Assembly: GCF_003149105.1 (NCBI RefSeq)
Contig: NZ_QGDS01000010.1
Location: 62,001 to 126,000, forward strand
Direction: 5' to 3'
DNA: 64,000 nucleotides
Source of the DNA: Faecalicatena contorta
Lineage (GTDB): Bacteria; Bacillota; Clostridia; Lachnospirales; Lachnospiraceae
A program made the translations under genes and the position numbers. A model generated the notes under the pieces. The model did not search any database. It worked only from the letters and a program-made list of their open reading frames with translations, and was not told the DNA's origin. This document shows, piece after piece, positions 52,502 through 61,252 of this stretch (within the stretch, counting starts at the first letter, position 1; every line of letters begins with the position of its first letter).

Positions 52502-53737
52502 TTATGCACTTTTTTTCATCATGCTTCCTGCATTACATATCAGGAAGAAAATTGTTCCTATCAGCAGCAGAGCTGCTCCGATATAGAATCCAAACTCTCC
52601 GGAGCCTGTAGTGTCTATGATTTTTCCTGTCAGCGCAGGAGCAACTACAGAAGAAGACATTCCGAAGAAATTAAACATACCCAGGGTAGTTGCCACACTT
52701 TTGGGATCTGCATTATCTGATACATGAGAAATCAGTACTGGGTCTACTGCCATTTTTCCGAGGAAACCATACAGCAGAAGAATCACTGCAAGGAGTCCCG
52801 CGCTGGGTACGAACATGGAAACTGCAATTAACACAAATGCCGCACATTCAAGTCCTGTAACAATTCCTGCCTTGTATTTCCGTTTCTTATCAGATAAATG
52901 TGCGAAGAATAACGCACCGGGAACTGCTGTTACGGCAATCATGGATACTACCAAACCTACAAGTCCGCCTGAAATTCCACGCTCAGATTCCAGGAAGGAC
53001 GGCAGCCAGGTTACGATCAGATAGTAAGCATAGCAGGTCGTAAAATACAAGAAGTAGCATGAAATCAGCTTGATGCTGAACAAGTTTGTTTTACCTTTCA
53101 CTTCTCCCTTTTCTTTCGCTTCTACTTTTGCCTGGCCCATTGCCTTTTTCTCTGCTATATTGTCTTTTATAGCAATGGCAAACCATATAACGAGAAGTAC
53201 AATCAGAGTAGCTGAGATAGATACCATAACCTGCCACGGTAATTTAAGTTGTTTTACCACAAAACTGGAACCGGTCATACCGAGAATCATACCAAGTGCG
53301 GAACCACTGTTTACAATGGCTGTTGCAAGTCCCTTTTTCTCAGGCGGAACATGCTGTGCAGTTAAAGAAAAGGCTGCTCCGTAATAAGTACCACATCCTA
53401 CACCCGCTAATACACCTCCCAAATAAAGTGCTGAAAGACTATGTCCGGAGGCTACACAAAATGCACCTATTGCAAAGATAATAAATCCGGGTATCAATAC
53501 CCTTTTCTGTCCAAACCGGTCTACCAGAAATCCGGAAGGAATCTGCATTGCTGTATATCCAAAAAAGTAACAACTTGCAATTAATCCCATTGCTGCATTT
53601 GTCTGGGGTCCGATTGTCTGCTGAATTTCTCCGTATATCGGTGATAACATAGCACGGTAGATCCAAATAATAGTCCATCCAAGACAGAATGTGAAAACAA
53701 TGGTTTTCCAATAATTTTTATTTATAGCTTTTTCCAT
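52502..53737 (-). CDS. MFS transporter of the ureide operon
   Basis: A 411-residue major-facilitator carrier with 12 predicted helices, the GFLVDRFGQKRVLIPG motif between helices 2 and 3 and a central charged loop (MGQAKVEAKEKGEVKGK). It belongs to the anion:cation/hexuronate-like part of the superfamily. Being sandwiched between allC and allE, it probably imports allantoate or another ureide. I chose the ATG after AGGAGAGACCCCC, 19 bases past allC. Confidence 0.88.
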   Translation of the reverse strand: MEKAINKNYWKTIVFTFCLGWTIIWIYRAMLSPIYGEIQQTIGPQTNAAMGLIASCYFFGYTAMQIPSGFLVDRFGQKRVLIPGFIIFAIGAFCVASGHSLSALYLGGVLAGVGCGTYYGAAFSLTAQHVPPEKKGLATAIVNSGSALGMILGMTGSSFVVKQLKLPWQVMVSISATLIVLLVIWFAIAIKDNIAEKKAMGQAKVEAKEKGEVKGKTNLFSIKLISCYFLYFTTCYAYYLIVTWLPSFLESERGISGGLVGLVVSMIAVTAVPGALFFAHLSDKKRKYKAGIVTGLECAAFVLIAVSMFVPSAGLLAVILLLYGFLGKMAVDPVLISHVSDNADPKSVATTLGMFNFFGMSSSVVAPALTGKIIDTTGSGEFGFYIGAALLLIGTIFFLICNAGSMMKKSA

Positions 53738-53756
53738 GGGGGTCTCTCCTTTTCCT

Positions 53757-54983
53757 CTAGTACGCAAGCTTGTAAAGTGTATACTTTAACGCTTCAATAC
53801 CCTGCTGCAAATCTTCCAACTTCGTTGCCTCTGCTGGATTGTGACTGATACCTTTAATACTTGGAACAAAAATCATTCCTGTTGGTATATATTTGGCAAT
53901 AATCTGAGAATCATGTCCGGCACCGCTGTGCAGCACTCTGTAATTGAGTTTCTGTTCCTCACACGAAGCTTTGATGATTTCAATCATTTCCTCTGCCATC
54001 GGAACCGGTTCTTCATCCATCCAGCAGTCAATGTCTATTTTCACTCCATGTTCTTCGGCAATCCGCTTCATGTCATTTTCAATTTCTTTTGTAAATGACT
54101 GGAGAAATTCCTTGTCTGTATGACGACAGTCCATAGTAAAAAGGGCTTCTCCCGGAACTACGTTGACAGTGTTGGGTTTTACATTAATTTTCCCAAAAGT
54201 AAGTACTAATGGGTCTCCTGCTGCTTTTGCCTTTGCAATAGACTCTGTTACAATCTGTGCATACACCTGAATTACATCGTGACGATACTTCATCAGTGTA
54301 GTTCCTGCATGATTCGCTTCGCCCTTCAGTTGGATGTTGTAACGTTTCTGTCCCACAATTCCGCTGATTACGCCTACGGATTTGCCTTCCATCTCCAGTG
54401 TGTTTCCCTGTTCGATATGTAACTCCACAAATTGTTTTATCCCATCCATAAGAGAATCTTTTGTCTCCTGGAAGTCAAATCCACACTGGTGCATGGCATC
54501 CACAAAACGGATTCCGTCAATGCTTTCAATACTAATGACTTCCTCCTCGTTCTGGATGTGAAATAAATTCTTACTGCCCCAGAATACGGCAGGGAATCTG
54601 CTGCCTTCCTCCTCCGCTATAGAAAATACGGCAAGGTTTTTCTTTGGTTTTCCATATGTCTCAAGCAGGTCTGCAATTGCTAAGTATCCTCCGATGATTC
54701 CCAATTGGCCATCTAAGGTTCCACCGTTTACAACAGTATCCACATGGGAACCTGTTCCTATTGTTTCTCCGGTCCCATCTGTTCCTTCCAGAGTCCCTTT
54801 CAGGTTTCCAATTTCGTCAAACTCCGCCTTCATTCCCAGTCTTTCAAATTTTTCTTTCAGGGCTTTCTGTGCGTCCAGCCACTCTTCTGTATAGAGAAGC
54901 CTCGTCATACCCCCTGTATCATTCGCTCCGAATGATGAAATCCAATCCAAAGTCTTTTTGACGTCTTCACACGTAATACTCAT
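53757..54983 (-). CDS. allC: Allantoate amidohydrolase
   Basis: AllC hydrolyses allantoate to (S)-ureidoglycine, CO2 and ammonia. The 408-residue M20-family protein shows the metal-site motifs GSHVDTVVNGG and FSIAEEEGSRFP, a dimerisation domain (ANHAGTTLMKYRHD) and the C-terminal SGAGHDSQIIAK and SHNPAEAT. It is the first gene of the operon. ATG with AAGGAGG upstream. N-carbamoyl-L-amino-acid hydrolase is the main alternative in this family, but the allE/allD neighbours decide for allantoate. No allantoinase gene (allB) is in the window. Confidence 0.9.
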   Translation of the reverse strand: MSITCEDVKKTLDWISSFGANDTGGMTRLLYTEEWLDAQKALKEKFERLGMKAEFDEIGNLKGTLEGTDGTGETIGTGSHVDTVVNGGTLDGQLGIIGGYLAIADLLETYGKPKKNLAVFSIAEEEGSRFPAVFWGSKNLFHIQNEEEVISIESIDGIRFVDAMHQCGFDFQETKDSLMDGIKQFVELHIEQGNTLEMEGKSVGVISGIVGQKRYNIQLKGEANHAGTTLMKYRHDVIQVYAQIVTESIAKAKAAGDPLVLTFGKINVKPNTVNVVPGEALFTMDCRHTDKEFLQSFTKEIENDMKRIAEEHGVKIDIDCWMDEEPVPMAEEMIEIIKASCEEQKLNYRVLHSGAGHDSQIIAKYIPTGMIFVPSIKGISHNPAEATKLEDLQQGIEALKYTLYKLAY

Positions 54984-55041
54984 ATTCCCTCCTTCTTGCT
55001 TTATGTGTTTTGCACAACTGCATATTTATTTCCTTTTATTA

Positions 55042-55104
55042 TATATATATTTTCACCAATTTACATTGTCCACTACGCCTAATTCTACCTTGTCCTTTTT
55101 GTCC
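55042..55104. promoter_or_regulatory. Upstream region of the ureide operon with TTGTCC repeats
   Basis: Three direct TTGTCC hexamers lie at 55066, 55090 and 55099, about 80-120 bases before allC. A TATAAT-like A/T run (55042-55050) nearer to allC could be its -10, but no good -35 is seen. The repeats are possible sites for an activator such as the PucR-family protein. Confidence 0.35.
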
Positions 55105-55137
55105 ATTGCCGACATTAAACTTTTCCCCCTGATTTGG

Positions 55138-55143
55138 TAAAAT
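55138..55143 (+). promoter_or_regulatory. Candidate -10 of the alpha/beta hydrolase gene
   Basis: TAAAAT with an extended TG, 17 bases after a weak -35 (TTAAAC). It lies 35 bases before the start codon. Confidence 0.4.
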
Positions 55144-55178
55144 AGAAAATAGTAAACCATAAATGCAAGGAGAAACTT

Positions 55179-56039
55179 ATGAAAAGGAAGGATTTCGTTA
55201 TACCCAGAGCCAGCTATCCATTAAATGCTTCCCTGACATATATGGAAGGGACTGAGCTGAAAGGGTATCTGCTGTATTTTCATGGGGGAGGATTATTGTT
55301 CGGAACAAAGGACGATTTGCCGGAAAAGATTATTGACTATTACTGCAGAAATGGTTTCGGAATTCTCTCATTTGACTATGGGCTTTCTCCCTATACAAAA
55401 CTTCCCGGTATTCTTACAGATATCAAGGATGGGGTGTCCTGGTTTTTGGATAATCAGGGTTTTTTCCCTAAAGCCTGGCTTCCCTGGTTCCTATGGGGAC
55501 GTTCCGCCGGAGCATATCTTTGCTTAATCAGCACTCTTCTAAAATATATACCCTATCCGAACGGTATTCTCTCTTATTATGGATACGGTTTTCTGGAACC
55601 GGACTGGTATCAGCTCCCTAACCCCTATTACAATCGTCTTCCCGCATTTTCTTCTTCAGATTTTAATGTTTTTATGCAGGAAGGTTCCTGTACATCGGCG
55701 CCTCTTCAAGAGCGCTATTCTTTTTATGTCCATGCCCGGCAGACCGGAAACTGGGTTTCCCTGTTCTATGATGGAAAAATGAAAAACTTTTTGAAAGAAT
55801 ACACCTTTCTTCTGCATGAGGTGCCTGCTGATTATCCGCCTGTCTTTCTGACACATGCACTGCAGGACCCGGATGTTCCCTTTACAGAATCCAAAGCTTT
55901 ACACCAGAAACTTCCAAACTCTGTTTTCTATCCGGTTTCCTCTCCTGAACATGATTTTGACCGGGATGCTGACTCCTACACTACAAACCATATTCTGGAG
56001 CTCTCTTATTCTTTTTTAGAAGCAAATTTGACAAACTAA
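55179..56039 (+). CDS. Alpha/beta hydrolase (esterase/lipase, HSL-like)
   Basis: A 286-residue cytoplasmic alpha/beta hydrolase, probably an esterase. Oxyanion-hole motif YFHGGGLLFG (near residue 34), nucleophile elbow WGRSAGAYL (Ser near residue 109), candidate acid in ALQDPDVPF and catalytic His in SPEHDFDRD complete the triad. ATG with AAGGAG upstream. It is divergent from the ureide operon and followed by glycerol dehydrogenase. The natural ester is unknown. Confidence 0.85.
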   Translation: MKRKDFVIPRASYPLNASLTYMEGTELKGYLLYFHGGGLLFGTKDDLPEKIIDYYCRNGFGILSFDYGLSPYTKLPGILTDIKDGVSWFLDNQGFFPKAWLPWFLWGRSAGAYLCLISTLLKYIPYPNGILSYYGYGFLEPDWYQLPNPYYNRLPAFSSSDFNVFMQEGSCTSAPLQERYSFYVHARQTGNWVSLFYDGKMKNFLKEYTFLLHEVPADYPPVFLTHALQDPDVPFTESKALHQKLPNSVFYPVSSPEHDFDRDADSYTTNHILELSYSFLEANLTN

Positions 56040-56149
56040 CTTTATTAAAAAGCCGTCTACATCTCATATCTGTTTGTTTCTTATTTCGCGTTCTAATCCG
56101 CAACAATTTCATCGTTATAATATAATGTAATAACAAAGCTACATTATTA

Positions 56150-56178
56150 TTGACTAACATAATAATCTATGGTATTTT
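56150..56178 (+). promoter_or_regulatory. Promoter of the glycerol dehydrogenase gene
   Basis: Plus strand: -35 TTGACT at 56150-56155, a 17-base spacer and -10 TATTTT at 56173-56178 with an extended TG. An inverted repeat (AATGTA/TACATT) just upstream could bind a regulator. Confidence 0.55.
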
Positions 56179-56230
56179 AATTTTAGAGAGACAGGAAAAA
56201 GATAAAATATCATATGGAGGTAGAAAAATT

Positions 56231-57337
56231 ATGTCTATGATCAAACACGGAACAAGGGCCTTTGGTTCTCCCAGCAGATACATACAGGGACGCTGGGAGC
56301 TGGATCGTCTGAAGGAGTATACAGACGCTTATGGAAAACGGGTATTAATTTTGGTAGATTGCTTTTTCTACGGGGAATACAAAGTAAAATTTGAGAACAT
56401 GTACTCCGAAGGTGAAAGCAGTGTTTCCGTCATAGAATTCAAAGGGGAAATTACAGCCGAAAAAATCGACCAAATTGCCGAAAGCGTAAAACAGTTTAAC
56501 CCTGATGTGGTTGCAGGTATGGGGGGAGGAAAGACCATGGATACCGCAAAAGCGGTGGCTGATATTTTTAAAGCAGCTACAGTGATTATCCCAACAACAG
56601 CATCCACAGATGCACCAGTCATTGGACTTTCAGTAATTTATACTGATTCAGGAGAACATGTAGGGGCCAGACATTACGTGAAAAACCCGGATTTAGTTTT
56701 ATTGGATACTGATATTATATGCAAAGCGCCGGTTCGCTTTCTAGTAGCAGGTATGGGGGATGCTCTGGCTACCTTTATAGAGACTAGAGCAAATCTTGAG
56801 TCTCATTCTCCTAATTATGTGTGGAAAGGATATTGCAGCACAATTGCCGTACGTGCTATTGCGGAGGCCTGTCACAGTACAATCTTAACCAAAGGGGTGA
56901 ATGCAAAGATTGCCGCAGAGAACGGACTTTGCACCCTTGATGTAGAAGATGTAATTGAAGCTAATGCCTTACTGAGCGGTCTCGGAGTACAAAATTCCAG
57001 CTGTGCAGGTGCGCACTCCATCGCAGAAGGCCTTACAGTATTACCTCCCTGCATAAAACTGCTGCACGGAGAAGTCGTAGCATTTGGCATACTGGTACAA
57101 TTAATCATTGAAGGAAGACCAGAAGAAGAAATAAAAGAAATCTATGATTTCTATAAAGCAGTTCATCTTCCATCCACATTTGAGGATTTGGGAATCAAAG
57201 ATGTTACCCCAGAGGAAATTATGGCGGTGGCAGAAGAATCACTGAAGTCTTACTGGGATGTAGAACCGTTCCCCGTAACAGCCCAAATGATTTACGATGC
57301 AATTGTAATGGCAGACCGTTTAGGTATATCTTCTTGA
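56231..57337 (+). CDS. gldA: Glycerol dehydrogenase
   Basis: A zinc/iron-type NAD-dependent polyol dehydrogenase (glycerol to dihydroxyacetone), 368 residues. The nucleotide-binding part has VAGMGGGKTMDTAKAVAD and PTTASTDAPVIGLSVIYTD; metal ligands are in GDALATFIETRANLE, AGAHSIAEGL and LLHGEVVAFGILVQL. I chose the ATG after GGAGGTAGAAAAATT; the 27 extra upstream codons precede the ribosome site. Its stop codon lies inside the palindromic repeat that follows. Other polyols are possible substrates. Confidence 0.92.
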   Translation: MSMIKHGTRAFGSPSRYIQGRWELDRLKEYTDAYGKRVLILVDCFFYGEYKVKFENMYSEGESSVSVIEFKGEITAEKIDQIAESVKQFNPDVVAGMGGGKTMDTAKAVADIFKAATVIIPTTASTDAPVIGLSVIYTDSGEHVGARHYVKNPDLVLLDTDIICKAPVRFLVAGMGDALATFIETRANLESHSPNYVWKGYCSTIAVRAIAEACHSTILTKGVNAKIAAENGLCTLDVEDVIEANALLSGLGVQNSSCAGAHSIAEGLTVLPPCIKLLHGEVVAFGILVQLIIEGRPEEEIKEIYDFYKAVHLPSTFEDLGIKDVTPEEIMAVAEESLKSYWDVEPFPVTAQMIYDAIVMADRLGISS

Positions 57338-57390
57338 ACATTAGTAGTTCAAGAAGTATATCTTATTGAACATTAGCAGTCCAAGAAGTA
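57322..57390. repeat. Two-unit palindromic repeat, copy 2
   Basis: Inverse-strand copy of the repeat at 1945-2012, with the same unit order: arms TTCTTGAAC/GTTCAAGAA, then TTATTGAAC with a less perfect right arm (GTCCAAGAA). Flanks are GTATAT where copy 1 has GTATAC. It overlaps the last codons and stop of gldA. Confidence 0.8.
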
Positions 57391-57414
57391 TGTATTATAA
57401 GGTAATATAATCAT

Positions 57415-57455
57415 AAAAGACCGGTACAAGGATGCAAATCCGGTACCGGTCTTTT
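57415..57455. terminator. Bidirectional terminator between gldA and the third ABC operon
   Basis: Stem AAGACCGGTAC/GTACCGGTCTT with a 15-base loop, followed by TTCTC on the plus strand and TTATG on the minus strand. It separates two convergent genes. Confidence 0.75.
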
Positions 57456-57457
57456 CT

Positions 57458-58441
57458 CTATTTAACAATAAAACTTCTCGAAGATCTGTCAGTGTTAATA
57501 GCTATAGCAATCAATACCACCAAACCAAATACAATCTTTTGCCAATATACATTGATACTTACTATGTTCATTCCATTCTTAATAATAGAAACAATAAAAA
57601 CTCCCATTATAGTATTCAGAATGTTTCCCGAACCGCCAATCAGAGCCGTCCCACCCAGAACTACTGCTGAAATCACCATCAGCGTAAAGGAATCACCTAC
57701 CGTAGGCGCACAGCTCTTCGCCTTTGCCATAAGAAAGATTGCTCCCAAAGCGGCGCAGAAGCCATTGACTGCGAACACAGCAATTTTAATTCTATCTACA
57801 GATATGCCAGACATACGGGCAGCACGTTCATTCGCTCCGATTGCGTAAATTCCTCTTCCCAACGGTGTCCTGGTAAGGATTACATAATATCCGACTATGA
57901 TAAGGAAAGCAATAATCAGCGGATATCCCAAAGGACCTATAGATATCTTATACCACTCAATGGTGCCCCATAACTTTTTAGGTATGGATATGGGAGAACT
58001 GCTTTTCAGCAATGCCGCAGAATTCCATATGGACATAAATGCCAAAGAAGCTATAAATGACGGAACCTTCAACTTTGCATGAATACTTCCCAGGATGATA
58101 CCTCCAACCACCGAGAATAGCAGTGTGGCCAAAAATGTCACCAGCATAATAAACCAATCTGCATAGATAGTATCCTTAAACTTCATAATGAGGCTGACTA
58201 CCAGAACATTGGAGACAGAACACATGGCACCAATGGATAAATCAATAGAACCAAGCAAAATAACAGGAGTCATTCCGGCAGCCATAATCATTAGCGGAGC
58301 TGTATCACTCAGCAAATTATTAATATTTGAAGCATTGATAAAGCTCTTTTCCATAACAGTAAAAATCAACATGAGGCAGATGATAACAGCTATACTGAAA
58401 TATGTAGCAAAATATGCCTTATTTATTTTTAGTTTTTTCAT
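57458..58441 (-). CDS. Ribose-type ABC transporter permease (third importer), B
   Basis: A 327-residue RbsC-type permease: LLGSIDLSIGAMCSVSNVLVVS (ATPase-contact region) and VISAVVLGGTALIGGSGNILNTIMG. It is the last gene of the third importer and ends at the bidirectional terminator. Its partner permease is two genes upstream, so this importer uses two different permeases. Confidence 0.9.
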   Translation of the reverse strand: MKKLKINKAYFATYFSIAVIICLMLIFTVMEKSFINASNINNLLSDTAPLMIMAAGMTPVILLGSIDLSIGAMCSVSNVLVVSLIMKFKDTIYADWFIMLVTFLATLLFSVVGGIILGSIHAKLKVPSFIASLAFMSIWNSAALLKSSSPISIPKKLWGTIEWYKISIGPLGYPLIIAFLIIVGYYVILTRTPLGRGIYAIGANERAARMSGISVDRIKIAVFAVNGFCAALGAIFLMAKAKSCAPTVGDSFTLMVISAVVLGGTALIGGSGNILNTIMGVFIVSIIKNGMNIVSINVYWQKIVFGLVVLIAIAINTDRSSRSFIVK

Positions 58442-58456
58442 GCTCTCACTCCTTCC

Positions 58457-59989
58457 TCATACCATCATACTGATTATGCTTACTTGTGATGGTTTCGCAT
58501 CTACAGATGCATCCAGCTCACCTGTAATCAATCCATCCCGCATAACCAACACACGATTTGACAGCCCAATACACTCATCAAGGGTGTCTCCCAACAGAAT
58601 AACAGATTTTCCTCCGGCTACCATATCACGTATCAACTTGTAAATTTCTTCTTTGGCTCCCACATCTACTCCACGAGTAGGATGATTCAATATTACAATA
58701 TCCGCTTCTGATGCCAGTACACGTGCAAAGACCACCTTTTGCTGATTTCCTCCTGAGAGCTGTATCACCAGTTCTTCTTTACCGCTGGTTTTAATCCTGA
58801 GTTTTCGGATCCATTCCAGAGCCTGCTCCGACACACGCTTTCTGGATACCATACCTCCCTTACTCAATTTGCCTGCATTTGAAAGCGCTATATTATCCTC
58901 AACAGAAAGCCCTCTGACAACACCCTCAATCATACGTTCCATAGGAATCATTATAATTCCGTCATTTAGCGCCTGATAAGGTGAGCTATATTGCACTTTC
59001 CGCCCCTTTATAAACAATTCTCCAAAATCAGGTTTTTCATCACCGCAGAAAACAGAGCAAATTTCTTCCTTTCCAGAGCCAACAACACCACAGAAACCAA
59101 GTATCTCTCCTTTATGCAGCTGGACATCTACATGCTTAAATTTACCCCGGCAGCCCAGATCTTTCGCCTCTAATACCACCTCTTTCTCAGGTATAACCTG
59201 CTTATCCAAATGATAGTACTCCGTGTTCGTTTCACGCCCTACCATTCGTTCGTACAGTACAGCTTCCGTGGCATCCGCCACATCCATATTACCGGCATTT
59301 TCTCCATCTTTATAGACATATATACGGTCAGAAATCTCCAGCACTTCATCCAGACGATGAGATACAAAAATTACGGAATGGCCTTTTATAGTCAATTTTC
59401 TTATCTCCTGAAAAAGGCGTTTTACTTCAGTTTCATTTAATACAGAAGTTGGCTCATCCAGCAGTATCAGACATTTGCCATCTGCCGAAGCCTCTTTTGT
59501 AACATTGACAACCTTTGCAATCTCCACCATCTGTCTGGTAGCGAAATTTAAATCGATTACTTTTTTTCTAGGGTTAATGTCTCCGCACCCAATCTCAGAA
59601 AGTACTTTTTCAGCCTCAGCATACATTTTCTTCCAATTCACAACTCCCATACGCATGAAATCTTTTTCATGACCAAAAAAGATGTTCTGCCCTACGGAAA
59701 GTGTGGTAATCAGGGACTGTTCCTGATAGACCATCCCTATCCCCTGGGCATTTGCCTCCAAAGGATCATTGGGCTGGAAAGCCTGCCCTCTCAGATGCAT
59801 CTCTCCCGAGGTCTGAGGCTGAACTCCAATGATAATCTTCATCAGTGTTGATTTCCCCGCACCGTTTTCACCAACCAGTCCAATTACTTCACCCTCATGA
59901 ACTTCCAAATTTACTCCTTTTAGCGCTTGTGTCCCATGAAAGGATTTTGTGATGTTTTTAGCACTGAACAATATATTTTTTTTTGACAT
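58457..59989 (-). CDS. Sugar ABC transporter ATP-binding protein (third importer)
   Basis: A 510-residue double ATPase: first half with GENGAGKST (near residue 40) and the divergent signature LNFATRQMVEIA; second half with GVVGSGKEE and LSGGNQQKVVFAR, ending HPTRGVDVGAK. The first signature is the usual degenerate form in this family. It lies 15 bases from each neighbouring permease gene or close to it, so the operon is compact. Confidence 0.92.
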   Translation of the reverse strand: MSKKNILFSAKNITKSFHGTQALKGVNLEVHEGEVIGLVGENGAGKSTLMKIIIGVQPQTSGEMHLRGQAFQPNDPLEANAQGIGMVYQEQSLITTLSVGQNIFFGHEKDFMRMGVVNWKKMYAEAEKVLSEIGCGDINPRKKVIDLNFATRQMVEIAKVVNVTKEASADGKCLILLDEPTSVLNETEVKRLFQEIRKLTIKGHSVIFVSHRLDEVLEISDRIYVYKDGENAGNMDVADATEAVLYERMVGRETNTEYYHLDKQVIPEKEVVLEAKDLGCRGKFKHVDVQLHKGEILGFCGVVGSGKEEICSVFCGDEKPDFGELFIKGRKVQYSSPYQALNDGIIMIPMERMIEGVVRGLSVEDNIALSNAGKLSKGGMVSRKRVSEQALEWIRKLRIKTSGKEELVIQLSGGNQQKVVFARVLASEADIVILNHPTRGVDVGAKEEIYKLIRDMVAGGKSVILLGDTLDECIGLSNRVLVMRDGLITGELDASVDAKPSQVSIISMMV

Positions 59990-60007
59990 TTCTATCCCTC
60001 CATGTAC

Positions 60008-61027
60008 TTATTTGCTGATCACCGTAGCACCGTGTTTAATTGTAAGAATTACAGCTATAAGGATGATAACTCCCTGGATTCCTGTCTTGATGTTGGGATT
60101 CACACCCATCATAGTAAGACCATTAATCAACACAGTCATAATCAAAGTTCCCACTACGGTATTCATCACGCCGCCTTTTCCTCCTGTTAATGCGGTTCCT
60201 CCGATTACCACGGCCGCCTGGGCCGGAAACATCTGGTCCGTACCAATGGCGATCTGCCCCTGGCCCAGCCTGAGTGCGCCAACTATACCCGCCACGCCAT
60301 AGCAGAAACCTGCCAGTGTGAACACCTTGATTTTTATCCGGTTCACGTTGATACCCACTGCTTTGGGGATTGTCTCATCAGTTCCCACCGCATACACATG
60401 ACGTCCGAATGGTGTATATTCCTGTATGTAAAAACACAATGCCAGTACTGCCAGTGCAATCCATGTAATTACCGGTATCCCCAAAAACGATGCCTTAGGA
60501 ATTGCCATCATCAGAGGATCGCGAATGGTCGCCGGTTTTCCACTATAAGATAACATCCCTATCCCAATACAAATATTCATAAAAGCAAAACTAACCATAA
60601 AGGAGGGGATTTTAAATTTAACGTGAATCACACCAACCAGAAAACCAATGACAACCGAACATAAAACTGCTAACAAAAGGCCTATTATCCCTAAATTCAC
60701 TGCATTTTTTGAATTCGCTACAAATATAGCTGTTAATGATCCTACCATTCCTACGGTACCATCTATAGACAAATCAATGCTTCCTATCATAATTACAAAT
60801 GTCAGCCCCAGTGCCACCAAAAGAGGCAGGGACCACTGGTTTAATATAGCCGACAGATTACTCAGACTTAGAAATGAACTTCCCTTTAATATGCAAAAGA
60901 CCAGAATCAATGCCGCCAGTACTCCCACGGGCGCCCATTTCATAAGTTTTTCTCTCCGGTTGTCCGCCTTTACTTTTGCGGCAAACTCTTCCCTTATAGA
61001 CAGTGCCGCTTGATTCTTTTCTTCCAT
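60008..61027 (-). CDS. Ribose-type ABC transporter permease (third importer), A
   Basis: A 339-residue RbsC-type permease with a charged N-terminal extension (EEKNQAALSIREEFAAKVK), MIGSIDLSIDGTVGMVGSLTA and AVVIGGTALTGGKGGVMNTVVG. I chose the ATG six bases after GGAGAG. It follows the binding-protein gene after a spacer of 225 bases containing two stem-loops. Confidence 0.9.
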   Translation of the reverse strand: MEEKNQAALSIREEFAAKVKADNRREKLMKWAPVGVLAALILVFCILKGSSFLSLSNLSAILNQWSLPLLVALGLTFVIMIGSIDLSIDGTVGMVGSLTAIFVANSKNAVNLGIIGLLLAVLCSVVIGFLVGVIHVKFKIPSFMVSFAFMNICIGIGMLSYSGKPATIRDPLMMAIPKASFLGIPVITWIALAVLALCFYIQEYTPFGRHVYAVGTDETIPKAVGINVNRIKIKVFTLAGFCYGVAGIVGALRLGQGQIAIGTDQMFPAQAAVVIGGTALTGGKGGVMNTVVGTLIMTVLINGLTMMGVNPNIKTGIQGVIILIAVILTIKHGATVISK

Positions 61028-61064
61028 AAACATCTCTCCAATCAAAATTTGTGTTCAGGCAAGT

Positions 61065-61127
61065 CAAAGACCCCACAGCAAGCTACTGGACATCAAATTT
61101 GCAGCGCAGCGAGCTGCGGGGTCTTTG
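61065..61127 (-). other. Long stem-loop in the third importer operon
   Basis: CAAAGACCCC (61065-61074) pairs with GGGGTCTTTG (61118-61127) and continues inward through CAGC/GCTG. It may reduce or control expression of the permease and ATPase genes relative to the binding protein. Confidence 0.5.
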
Positions 61128-61193
61128 CCCCCCACGGGCAGCCGCCAGATGTACATGTAAACATATCCACTTGGCTCGTTGCCTTCGCGAGAA

Positions 61194-61220
61194 TCAAAAG
61201 GGGATGTTGTAACCATCCCC
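61194..61220 (-). terminator. Attenuator after the third binding-protein gene
   Basis: Minus strand: GGGGATG/CATCCCC stem, loop GTTACAA, followed by TTTTGATT. It is probably a partial terminator giving more binding protein than membrane components. Confidence 0.65.
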
Positions 61221-61252
61221 GCCTTCGTTTTATCAGCATACTAGCTTTTGCA

